Positions 54,501 to 64,000 of a DNA stretch of 64,000 bases are shown piece after piece. Made by a program: the position numbers and the translations under genes. Below the pieces are notes generated by a model. That model was not told the DNA's origin, searched no databases, and saw only the letters and a program-made list of their open reading frames with translations. This DNA comes from Ichthyophis bannanicus (lineage: Eukaryota > Chordata > Amphibia > Gymnophiona > Ichthyophiidae). The stretch is taken from the NCBI GenBank assembly GCA_033557465.1, contig CM066039.1:402027440-402091439 (forward strand), read 5' to 3'. Every line of letters begins with the position of its first letter. Positions within the stretch are counted from its first letter, which is position 1.

Positions 54501-55039
54501 AAAGCTAATTTAGACTAAACCTATGCTCCTTAGTTATCCCTTCAGTGAGTCCAACACCTTGGTTCACTATATCCTCCAGCTGCTTGGAGACTAAGCTTAC
54601 TGGGGGGCTGGTGGGCAGTGCCAGCTGCATAAATACACTGGTGTCATCAAAAGATGACATGCTCAGTCTCCAAGCTGCTAGAAGAGGTACACTACCCAGA
54701 GGTGCGGGACTGGACTGCAGGGACGATAAGGAACTGTGCAATATTGAATTTGCGCAGAATCCCCCACCTGCTCAGAATTCTGCACAGGCACCAGAATGCA
54801 TAGTTACTCATCTGTAACAGGTGTTCTCCAGGGACAGCAGGAATCAGTCCTCACATATGGGTGACGTTGACACCGACGTAGCCCTCATGGAAGCATCTCC
54901 CCAGCTTCTAAAGAAAGCCTTTGGAAGATGCCACCATGCATGTGTGGTCCTCTTCCCGCCCAAGGGTGCCATCTTGGTCAGTCAGACGACATAGCTAGAG
55001 CCGATAAGAAAGATGGCCAAAATGAAGAGCAACTCCAAG

Positions 55040-55160
55040 GGGAGGAGGGAGGGTTGTGAGGACTGATTTCTGCTGTTCCTGGTGAACAGCTGTTACAGGT
55101 GAGTAACTACACTTTCTCCAGGAACAAGCAGGAAGTCAGTCCTCACATATGGGACTCCCT
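55040..55160 (-). repeat. DIRS-A internal complementary region
   Basis: GAACAGCTGTTACAGGTGAG then TAACTACACTTTCTCCAGGA then CAAGCAGGAAGTCAGTCCTC. The first arm is complementary to the left end (TTACTCATCTGTAACAGG) and the second repeats the right end, so the circle-junction sequence is stored inside the element. This is the diagnostic DIRS feature used to complete the termini during replication. It also occurs at 4265-4345 and 33645-33720. Confidence 0.85.
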
Positions 55161-55299
55161 AGCTCCAGGGTACCGAGGACCGGTAGAAAAAGCATGGCCT
55201 AGTCATGAGCAGCCCGCAAGTGCATCTGAGGACAGACATGGAAGACCTCAGTATCCAGGGAGAACCATGGCTCTGGTAGCCTGAACAAGAAGGGTCAGA

Positions 55300-56538
55300 G
55301 GGCAGGAGTTTCCTAAACTCCAAACAGATTATGGAGTACAGCCTAGCCGAAGGCACTGTCCCATTGGGACTCCCTCCACAGGACCGAAGACGAGGTGACG
55401 GCCCGGCAGATGTCTGCCATGGGAACCAAGTGGAGGCTGGCAACAGAAGTTGCCATAGCTCTGACATTATGCGCAGAGACCCAGTGCTCCAGCGGCAGCC
55501 CAGCCTAGTTTTGGGCAAAAGTGATGTAGTCCGTCACCCACTTGGACAGAATCCGTTTAGTGACAGCCTCCCCCAGATGACTGGGGTCGTATGAGACAAA
55601 AAGTGGTGAGGATTTGCGGTGGCTCTGAATGTGCTGTAGATAAAAGAACAGGGCCCTTTTGCAACCCAAAGTACAGAGAAAGGCCAACGCCTTGTCAATG
55701 TGGGGCAGTGGAAAGATGGTAGGGAGTACCACCTCCTGATTGAGATGGAAATCTGATACCACCTTCAGAACAAACTTCGGGTGGGTGCGGAGCACAACCC
55801 TGTTCTTGTAGAACCTGGTATAGGGTGGCTCGGCCACCAGGGCCTGGACTCGGCATGTGAGGTGAGTGCCACCAGGAAGGCCACCTTTCCAGATAGGTAT
55901 CAGAGGTGGCAGGTAGCCAATGGCTCGACGGGCAGCTTAGTAAGCTAGGCCAGGACCACATTGAGATCCCATTTTGCTGGGGAAGGCCAGATGGGGGGTT
56001 TCAAAAGCAGTAAGCCCCTCATGAATCAAGTGATGAGGGGCTGCATAGAAAGAGGCTTGTCCTCAAAGGAGTGATGGTTTGCTGAGAATGCACTCAGGTG
56101 CATTCTGATGGAGTTGGATTTGAGCCCAGACTGAGAAAGATGGAGCAGGTACTGCAGTACTGCCTGGACTGGGCAGGAGAACGGGTTCACCTGTTGCTCT
56201 GTGCACCATAAGGAGAACCGGCGTCACTTGAAGGCGTAGACCCGCCTTGTGGAGTCCTTGCGGGAGATGAGGAGGATCTCCTCCACCTCCTTGGGAAAGT
56301 TGAGGGGCACTAGGGAGACCCATTCAGCAGCCATGTTGTGAGAAACAAGGATCCCAAGTTGGTCTGGAGCCCTCCTCATGAGTGAGAAGCCCGATGAGCT
56401 CCCGAGAGGGACCGGGGATTCCGTCGCGAGATGAAGCAGGAAAGGAAACCAAGCCTGCCTGGGCCATCTTGGGGCCACTAGAATCAGGGAAGCCTTGTCT
56501 TTTTGGGCCTTGAAAAGAGCCCGCACTGTCAGAGGCAT
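55300..56538 (-). pseudogene. DIRS-A tyrosine recombinase
   Basis: The N-terminal SAM-like domain starts near 56270 (RKDSTRRVYAFKW, then a block equivalent to NPFSCSVQTVL). It passes through 55961-55695 (frameshifted) to the 55837-55505 frame: FHLNQEVVLPTIFPLPH, CKRALFFYLQHIQSHRKSS and KRILSKWVTDYITFAQ. The catalytic C-terminus lies at 55505-55300 in other frames. Compare 4500-5560 and 35361-35936. The protein would join circular DNA copies to the genome. It is inactive here because of several frameshifts. Confidence 0.75.
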
Positions 56539-56559
56539 GGGAGGGAAGGCATACAGAAG

Positions 56560-58329
56560 GCCCTCTGACTATGAGATGAGGAAGGCATCTGGTGCCACCC
56601 GGGCTGGATGCGGCTGTGGGCCACAGAAACACGGCAGCTGAGCGTTGGTCAGGCTAGCAAGAAGGTCGAGGCTCGGGGTGCCCCATAACCTGAAGAGCCG
56701 CTGTGCCACCCCAGGGTCCAGGCGCCACTTGTGCAGTCGAAGGGCACTGTCCTGGCCCACAGGAGGTACACCGTCTGGAGCAGCACATCCCATCTGGTCG
56801 CGTACAGAGGGCTACTGCCTCCTGGCAAAGGCTGTAGGAGCCTGTGCCCCCTCTGCTTGTTCAGGTAGAACATCGTGACCTGGTTGTGTTTTAACAAGCA
56901 CAGACTGATGCTGCAGGTGGTGCTAGAAAGCCTTGAGGACAAAGAAAACGCCTTGAGCTCCAGCAGGTTGATTTTCTCTCCTTGAAGGACCAGATGCCCT
57001 GGGTGCACAATTCCTTGCAATGGGCACCCCAACCCAGTAGGGAAGCATCTGTCATGAGGACCCTCGGGGGGGCTCGGGAGTTGGAAAGGCATGCCACTCT
57101 GCAGGTTTTGCGGAACCTGCCACCAACTGAGGGACTCCGCCAACTGATGGGACACTGAGACCCTGTCCCGGAGCCTGCCTGTGGCCTGGGCCCACAGCAG
57201 AGACACCACTGAGCTGTACGCATGTGGAGACGGGCGTCGGGGATGACATGGACCATGAAGGCCATGTGGCAGAGGAGGCAAAGCATCGACCTTGCTGATA
57301 CGGTACGACAGCGCTGCACCTCGGTTGCCAGGGCCGCGAAGCGATCCACCCTGTCTTGGGGGAGGAAAGCCATAACCTGGAGGGTGTCCAGCCGGGCCCC
57401 TATGAACTCCAAGTCCTGAGTTGGGGTGAGATGGGATTTTGGATGATTTATCACAAAACCCAGGTGCTGCAGGACCCTGATGGTGTGGTCTGTAGCGTCT
57501 CTGCAGCTGTGTCCCTTTTTACAAGGCAGTCGTTCACGTAAGGGACGATGAAGGCCCCTTGGAGAAAGATAGGCTGCCACCAGAATCAGGCACCTGGTGT
57601 AGACCGTGGGGTGGAAGCTAGGCCAAGGGGAAGTACCCTGTACTGGTAGTAGTTGCCTCAGACCATGATTCTTAGGTACTGTCTATGAATGGGATGGATA
57701 AGGATGTGGGTATAGGGAGGAATGGTCTAGTGGTTAGGACAAGGTACTTCGGGCCGGGGGTTCAAGTCCCACCTGGGGACAGCAATCTCAGGCCGGAGGG
57801 ACTGGGATTTCTAGTCCTACAGGCACTCCTTGTGGTCTTGGGCAAGCCACTTAACCCTCCATTGCCCATGTTCCCTGTAAGTATTAGCGTATGTGTCTCA
57901 TATCCCCTCGTGTTAAATGTATCCCCCAATTGACCGCTTTGACCCGGTGAAAAGCGGGATATAAATACAGCTAAATAAAATAAATAATAAATAAGCATCC
58001 TTTAGGCCCAAGGAGCATTGCCAATCTCCCTGCCAGAAGTAGGGCAGCAATATTCCAAGGGAGAGCATCTTGAACTTCTCCCGCACCAGGAATTTGTTTA
58101 GGTTTCTCAGGTCCAGGATGGGCCTTAGTCCACCTGTTCTTTTTGGGACCAGAAAGTACCTGGAGTAAAACCCCTTTCCTGTCAGGTGGTGTGATACAGG
58201 CTCCACAGCCCTGTCCCTGAGAAGGCCTGTGAGTTCTTGCATGAGCAGAGCCTGCTGCAGAGGAGGTTCCCCTGGAAAGAAGGGTGGAGGCAGCTGGTCC
58301 AGGTGGAGGAGGTAACCCTCTCTAACCAC
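56560..58329 (-). pseudogene. DIRS-A reverse transcriptase and RNase H
   Basis: From 58329: PPLQQALLMQELTGLL, FLVPKRTGGLRPILDLRNLN and LGLKDAYL. A SINE (57714-57995) interrupts at this point. RT resumes at 57580 with the catalytic box reading YVND in place of YLDD/YVDD (about 57541-57530). LQHLGFVINHPKSHLTPTQD, LEFIGARLD and the RNase H region follow (LLCHMAFMVHVIPDARLHMR, VLMTDASLLGWGAH with the metal-binding Asp). There are several frame breaks. Confidence 0.85.
57714..57995 (+). mobile_element. tRNA-derived CORE-SINE with L2-type tail
   Basis: The A-box-like TGGTCTAGTGGTTAGGAC is at 57723-57740 and the B-box GGTTCAAGTCC at 57759-57769. CTTGGGCAAGCCACTTAACC (57837-57856) is the CORE/MIR motif. 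The 3' end has ACCGCTTTGACCCGGTGAAA, AGCGGGATATAAATAC and an AAATAAATAA tail. It is inserted in the DIRS-A RT beside the LKDAY block. It is the same family as 10197-10497 in the opposite orientation. Confidence 0.92.
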
Positions 58330-58439
58330 CTGAAGTGCCCACGAGTTGGTGGTGATGGAAGGCCACCTGTGGGCAAAGTAGACCAGACGCCCCCCCCCCC
58401 CCCCGTGGGTAACTGATCCTCCAGAAGAAGAGAGGCTAT

Positions 58440-60322
58440 GCTGGGGGCATCAAAACCATGACCCAGGCTGGGCTGCGGCTGGAGTCTGGGGCTTGGGGCC
58501 CTTGAGCTTGCATGGGCCCTGACTCACTCCCTTGCCCTCGTGGTGCTGCTGAGGGGTCTAGGCGGCCGGATATGGAGAATAGCCTCAATAGGGTTGGCCC
58601 TTTCTATGGAAAGGGGGCTTCTTTCCTGGAGGCTTCTTCCTGGAAAAGAGTGGAAGTCTTCCTCAAGAGTCTAGTCCGAGTCACATACTCTGTCTCGATC
58701 TTGGTGGCCTTGTCCTCCATAGGCTTGCAGAAGAGCTGCTCCCCAAGACATGGGACCTTCAGGAGCTTCTCCTGCACCCATTGCTCGAGATTGGATGTCT
58801 GGAGCCAAGCCTGGTGTCAGGTCCCAATGCTCCGATGGACTTCGTAAGCGTCTGGAAGCACCGGAGGTGATCCCCATCGAGGCTAGCTGCGAAGTCTCCA
58901 AGTTCCTTCGACAGGTCTCGGAGGAACATACTGATGTAAAGTTGGTACGTCTGTATGCGACAGGCAAGCATTGAGCCCTGGTAGCTTTTTCATTTGAGGG
59001 CATCGAGAGCGCGGGACTCCCTGCCGGGGGGACACCGAAGAGTGCATCTTCAGGCTCTTCTGTTGACGCATGGCCGACTCCAAACCATGGAAGTGTGGGG
59101 GAGTTGGGTCTTCCGGAAACCTGGCCTGCGCTGGACCCAGTACATGGTATCCAGGTGGCAGCTGACAATTGGCAGCAAGGCCGGGGCCTCCCACATCCAG
59201 AGAAGGAATCTGTTAAGAATGGAGGGGACCGGGACAGTCTGGGTCTCTTTAGGTGGTGCCTTGTACTGGAGGATGTCGAGTTCCTCCATATGAGGGTCCT
59301 CCTCCAACTCCATAATGAGGGAGAGGGCTCGCGCCATGTTTCAGACAAACTCAAGGAACGAGATGTCCTGGGGTGGGGATCGGGCCTTAGCCGCCGGTAG
59401 GGATGGATCCAAAGGGATGTCCCGGTGGGCCCAGGACTCCGGGTGGGACCTCTCAGCATTGGACTCCCAAGCCGAGTAGTCTGAGGAAGACTCAAGGCCC
59501 AATGTCTCTGAAGGCGTCATTGGCTCCGGTCTTTGATGTTTCAGGCTGAGGCATGGCGGAGCCAGAGGCACTCGCCTGCGAAGACCTCGCCCCCGAAGAG
59601 TGGCAGCAAGATAGAAACCCTTGCCGAGGATCTACTCGAGGCATCTGGCTCTCGGGGATCACTTCGGCAGCCCGGGTAGTCCTTGGTATCCAGGTCCCTG
59701 AGGTCTTGGCATGAGCACCAGCGGGACCGGGTCTCAACGCCTGTTGGGACGTGAGGAATGCAGAAACGCTGCATTCAAGTGCCAACATACAAGCTTCCCA
59801 CTCTGGTGTGATGGTCAGAGAAACTGACGCCAGGGTTACCGGGTATGGTATCAAGGAGAGGGGGTCCTCAGCAGGACGGCCCTCGAGAGACCAAGATCCA
59901 TCGCTGGATACCTTGAATTCTGTCCTGGGTAACTTCCAGGGCCGCTCCCTCTCCCACTCCTCAAAGGCCCTTTGGGGGCTGAGGGACCGCGCACGGGATT
60001 TCCCTTGCTTGTCCATCTCCCAGGACAAGGTCCTCAAGGTCTTTTTCTTCTTACGCTCTTGCTCCGGGGAATATCTGCGAGCCTGCTCAGGAACCGCAGG
60101 GGCCTTTGAGCACAAGGCTACTGGTGAAACCAGGGTTGAATCCACCCTGTGGAAGATCTTCTCTTGCTTTTGCTGGTGGCTCTGGATGGCTTTGGACATT
60201 TTTTTGCATAGGGGGCATTCCTCCGTGTCACAGTTGGCACCCAGGCAACAATCATGAGTGTCGGTGAGTGATGTTTTTGGAGCACGGATCACATTTCTTG
60301 AAACCGGTGGCCATTGGGGCAA
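58440..60322 (-). pseudogene. DIRS-A gag-like ORF1
   Basis: The N-terminus at 60322-60180 has Cys/His clusters (DTHDCCLGANCDTEECPLCKK). A basic Ser/Pro-rich region follows (KKKKTLRTLSWEMDKQGKSR). Two open stretches of 276 (60322-59492) and 274 codons (59495-58671) are in different frames. Their overlap implies a frameshift near 59493. The C-terminus (DTRLGSRHPIS, 58971-58759) is further shifted. Function as the DIRS structural protein is inferred from position. Confidence 0.72.
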
Positions 60323-60734
60323 AAAGGACCGCTGCGAGGTTGAAGACCTTCAACGTGGCCAGCAGTTGAAAAAGGCACGAAAGTGCTGGAAGAATCTAAC
60401 AAAAAAAATAAAACTAAGTTGTGAGACAAGGCAGCGGGCCTCAAAGGCAGGAAAGGGACCCGCGAAGGCTGGAAAGGTGTACCAGTGTAGAAAAAAATTC
60501 AAATTTTTTCTGGGGGAGGGGGCAGGGGACAAGATGTACATCTGTAGGGCTCCATGAAAAAAAGGAGATTGACCAAGATGACACTCTTAGGCGGGAAGGA
60601 AACCATGCATGCGTGGTGGCATCTCCCAAAGGCTTTCTTTGGAAGCTGGGGAGATGCTTCTGCGAGGGCTCCATCGGCATCATCACCACCCATATGTGAG
60701 AACTGATTTTCTGCTCGTTTCTGGAGAAAGTGAG

Positions 60735-61005
60735 GCAACACAGCTACAGAAGCACTTCCGTTTACTCCCATGGCTGTGCTAGAGTCACCAGCGTGTTTTG
60801 AAAGGTACATAGGAAGTGTACCTTTCAAATCACGCCGGCGTTAGACTCCAGCACCACCACAGGAACAAGTGCCCTGCGGCTGTACTTGAGTGCAAAACTG
60901 GCACGTTTTGAAAGGTACACATCCTGTGTATCTTTCAAAACTACCAGTGACTCTAGCAGAGCTGCGGGAGAAAACAGAAGTGCTCCCTCAGCTGTGTTAT
61001 TTCAA
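60735..61005. mobile_element. Hairpin MITE with about 100-bp arms
   Basis: The left arm 60735-60838 and right arm 60908-61003 are reverse complements with modest mismatch: GCACTTCCGTTTACTCCCAT against the region ending AAAACAGAAGTGCTCCCTCA. Each arm holds its own smaller palindrome (GAAAGGTACATAGGAAGTGT followed by ACCTTTC). The ends read CAACACAGCT and AGCTGTGTTA. No coding and no clear target duplication. Superfamily unknown. Confidence 0.8.
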
Positions 61006-61009
61006 TCGG

Positions 61010-61190
61010 GAGTCGGGGGGCTGAGGGTATGAGAAGGCTGCTAGTGAGCGGGGAGAGGGGGGGGTTGCTGAGGGCTGGAGATAGGCTGCTGTTGGGCGGT
61101 GGGGTTGCTGGAGGCAGGCTGCTGGTGAGTGGTGGGGATTGCTGGAAATGGGCTGCTGGTGAACAGTGGGTGGTTGAGGGGCCTAGAAGT
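61010..61190. repeat. G-rich degenerate minisatellite
   Basis: Imperfect units of roughly 30-38 bp built on GGCTGCTGGTGAGTGGTGGG are repeated about five times, with strong G bias on the plus strand. Strand asymmetry gives it G-quadruplex potential. That is inference. Confidence 0.7.
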
Positions 61191-61305
61191 TAGAGGGAGA
61201 GAAAACAGGAGACGGGGGACAAGGATGAGTTGGGGACAAACTGTAATTGGAGCAAGAGAGCTAATGAGGAGAGGCAGGAAAAATTTCAGGTCTAGAGGAG
61301 CTAAG

Positions 61306-61413
61306 ATGGGGGAATTCTGTGTAAAAATTTACTAATACAGCATACAGAATTTTGCAGAATTTTAAAATACTGCAAGCAAAAATTTCAAAACTTTTGCGCA
61401 GAATTCCCCCAGG
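61306..61413. mobile_element. Small MITE with GGGGGAATTCTG termini
   Basis: It starts TGGGGGAATTCTGTGTAAAA and ends TTTTGCGCAGAATTCCCCCA. The inverted ends match over about 20 bp with two differences. The 108-bp body is AT-rich. Related halves flank DIRS-B at 53489-53520 and 54748-54790. Confidence 0.75.
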
Positions 61414-62984
<1,571 letters not shown>

Positions 62985-63220
62985 TTTATTTTATTTTATT
63001 TATTACAGTTTCTTATATACCACGCTATTTAGTATCAGCGCGGTTTACATCATAACATAACAACCATAACGACAAGCTGTCAGGTTTTACATCGAACAGG
63101 AGTACAAACTTGGATAACAGGGTTAACTATATACATAAGCTATTTACACTGCAAGGATAGGTAAAAGTCAGATAATGCATGTAAGGGCCTTTCTAGAGTG
63201 GGTCATTTCTTGAGAGGGAT
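62985..63220 (-). mobile_element. L2 3' fragment in the KAT2 intron
   Basis: TTTATTTTATTTTATTTATT, then TATACCACGCTATTTAGTAT and CAGCGCGGTTTACATCATAA, then 3' UTR resembling 38884-39200. The 5' boundary is approximate. Confidence 0.75.
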
Positions 63221-63596
63221 GAACCAGAATGTCTTTTGTGCAAGGTTCTTTCCAATAGGCAGACTCATAAATGCAATAAATGAAATTGAAGCCAGTTTGA
63301 CAAAAACACCAATAGTGGCTTTTATGTTCCCTCAAACATTGTAAGAGTAATTGACCCCAGCAGCAGTCAATAACCAATGAAACTAGTCGGGAAGAGAGAC
63401 AGACTTTGATATCATATTTGAGATAAGTAGCTGAGATATATAAAATGTTTTTAAATTATATTTACCAAATACAAACAATTAAATAAACGACTCAAATTCT
63501 ATCAAGGAAATGACTGGGTCTGTGGCTGAAGAGTGGAGTTAGTACAGCAGTGTATAATTACTGCAATTAATTTCTTATTGTAAGGCCATAATTAGA
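63221..63596. other. Unassigned intron sequence
   Basis: This is AT-rich sequence between two LINE fragments. A 69-codon minus-strand frame at 63377-63168 shows no recognisable domain. Confidence 0.4.
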
Positions 63597-63622
63597 TTTT
63601 TTTTTTTTTTTTTTTTTTTTTT
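63597..63622. repeat. 26-bp poly-T run
   Basis: There are 26 consecutive T bases, directly left of a plus-strand LINE fragment. Confidence 0.95.
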
Positions 63623-64000
63623 ACAGTGTAGCTAATGTTTGCTTTAAAGTACTAAATGGAATGAACAGTTTGGGGTTTTGTGTGTACATTAATGCTGATG
63701 ATATTTATAATCTTATTTGTCATGATACATGGAATTCTGTTTTCAGGCTCATCTTTCTATTCATTCAGATATTATTGCTAGTTGGTTCCAAATTCATCAG
63801 CTGGTCTTGAATTTTAGGTTTGTAGAAAGGGTGCACCACTAAAATTTTTACCTTATTTGTTTGGCTGTTTTATTCTGTTTAAAGGTGAGGAAACCATATT
63901 AGGTATAAAACTGGATGATATATTATCTTTTAAGCCTAAAAAGTCATTTTATACTCTCCGCTTATTGCGTTCAATTCTGCGCTTTTTGGATAGGCAGTCT
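63623..64000 (+). mobile_element. LINE reverse transcriptase fragment running off the right edge
   Basis: The plus strand encodes a degenerate YADD-like box (INADDIY at about 63690-63712). After frame breaks, LGIKLDDILSFKPKKSFYTL and RLLRSILRFLDRQS follow to 64000. This is the L2/CR1-group RT-thumb pattern (LGV-X-LD-X2-LSF). The family cannot be fixed from this piece. Confidence 0.65.

Larger units (their letters stand above)
53521..54747 (-). mobile_element. DIRS-B: compact tyrosine-recombinase retrotransposon remnant
   Basis: A second DIRS-type family. Its ends are inverted: GTACACTACCCAGAGGTGCG at the right (54690-54709) answers CACCTCTGGGTAGTGTACCT at the left (53575-53595), and the match extends over about 110 bp. 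An internal complementary region near 54150-54240 joins TTCAAAGAACAACAATTAAC with CCTCCAGTCCAGTCCCACAC, the complements of the two ends. Between lies only the recombinase C-terminus. RT and gag are deleted. An L2 tail (53890-53985) is inserted in the left arm. Confidence 0.8.
53489..54790. mobile_element. GGGGGAATTC-type MITE split by DIRS-B
   Basis: The left half at 53489-53520 reads CTCCTGGGGGAATTCTCTGT. The right half at 54748-54790 contains TTTGCGCAGAATCCCCCACC and CAGAATTCTGCACAG. Together they resemble the intact MITE at 61306-61413. DIRS-B fills the space between. Confidence 0.55.
54797..60731 (-). mobile_element. Full-length DIRS-A retrotransposon
   Basis: Both inverted terminal repeats are present: left 54797-55010, right 60536-60731. 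For example, GAAGCATCTCCCCAGCTTCT at left mirrors AGCTGGGGAGATGCTTCTGC at right. The internal complementary region is at about 55040-55160. Gene order on the minus strand is gag (60322-58440), RT-RNase H (58329-56560) and tyrosine recombinase (56538-55300). No integrase, LTR or target duplication, as expected for DIRS. Length is 5.9 kb, including a 0.28-kb SINE. All three genes are frameshifted, so the copy is dead but structurally complete. Confidence 0.92.

Noticed and set aside
57723..57769. Possible tRNA gene (A- and B-box-like sequence)
   Set aside because: The box pair continues into CORE and L2-tail sequence and is repeated at 10197-10497. It is the head of a SINE, and no cloverleaf with a proper acceptor stem was seen.

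Overview
This is vertebrate genomic DNA. It is almost certainly intronic sequence of a host gene, filled with nested transposable elements. The only host coding sequence I can support is a 127-bp exon on the minus strand at 62404-62530. It encodes the catalytic core start of a GCN5/PCAF-type histone acetyltransferase (KAT2A or KAT2B) and is bounded by good splice sites. If that gene continues leftward, about 62 kb of this window is one intron. The element mix (CR1, L2, RTE, two DIRS-type tyrosine-recombinase families, tRNA-derived CORE-SINEs, a gammaretrovirus-like provirus) and the giant intron suggest a tetrapod with a large genome. An amphibian such as a caecilian is my best guess; that is inference.

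I use working names. CR1-A is a CR1 LINE with an SGNH-esterase ORF1 and tandemly repeated 5' UTR. CR1-B is a second CR1 family, with a 3' end made of TTCTTATG repeats. L2-type LINEs share a tail hairpin (AAACCGC...GCGGTATA) plus AAATAAATAAA. DIRS-A and DIRS-B are tyrosine-recombinase retrotransposons with inverted terminal repeats.

Layout. 1-2424: CR1-A, minus. 2425-9075: two DIRS-A pieces, minus, with CR1 and L2-type inserts. 9076-21029: one old CR1-B copy, plus. It is split by a SINE, a class I endogenous retrovirus (11804-16955), an L2 fragment and a DNA transposon with an intact 360-codon transposase-like frame (19152-20701). 21030-29713: a DIRS-A end, then a CR1-B 3' piece split by an RTE element (21790-24796, 10-bp target duplication) and a 1.4-kb LTR that is itself split by a young L2 LINE with a 780-codon frame. 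29714-33075: decayed RTE with a palindromic hAT MITE. 33349-37462: DIRS-A split by a CR1-B and an L2. 37520-43022: CR1-B, minus, split by a 3-kb L2. 43023-49197: a head-to-head CR1-A pair, with a second copy of the 1.4-kb LTR nested in it. 49198-52584: DIRS-A gag end and fragments. 52585-54796: CR1-B, then a compact DIRS-B inserted in a MITE. 54797-60731: full-length DIRS-A. 60735-61413: two hairpin MITEs and a minisatellite. 61414-64000: mostly unique intron, the KAT2 exon and two LINE fragments.

No operons, CRISPR arrays or functional RNA genes were seen. All element genes are broken except four long open frames: the L2 780-codon frame, the CR1-A 580-codon RT frame, the 360-codon transposase-like frame and the LTR-borne frame of about 290 codons. 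The nesting gives a readable order of insertion events.
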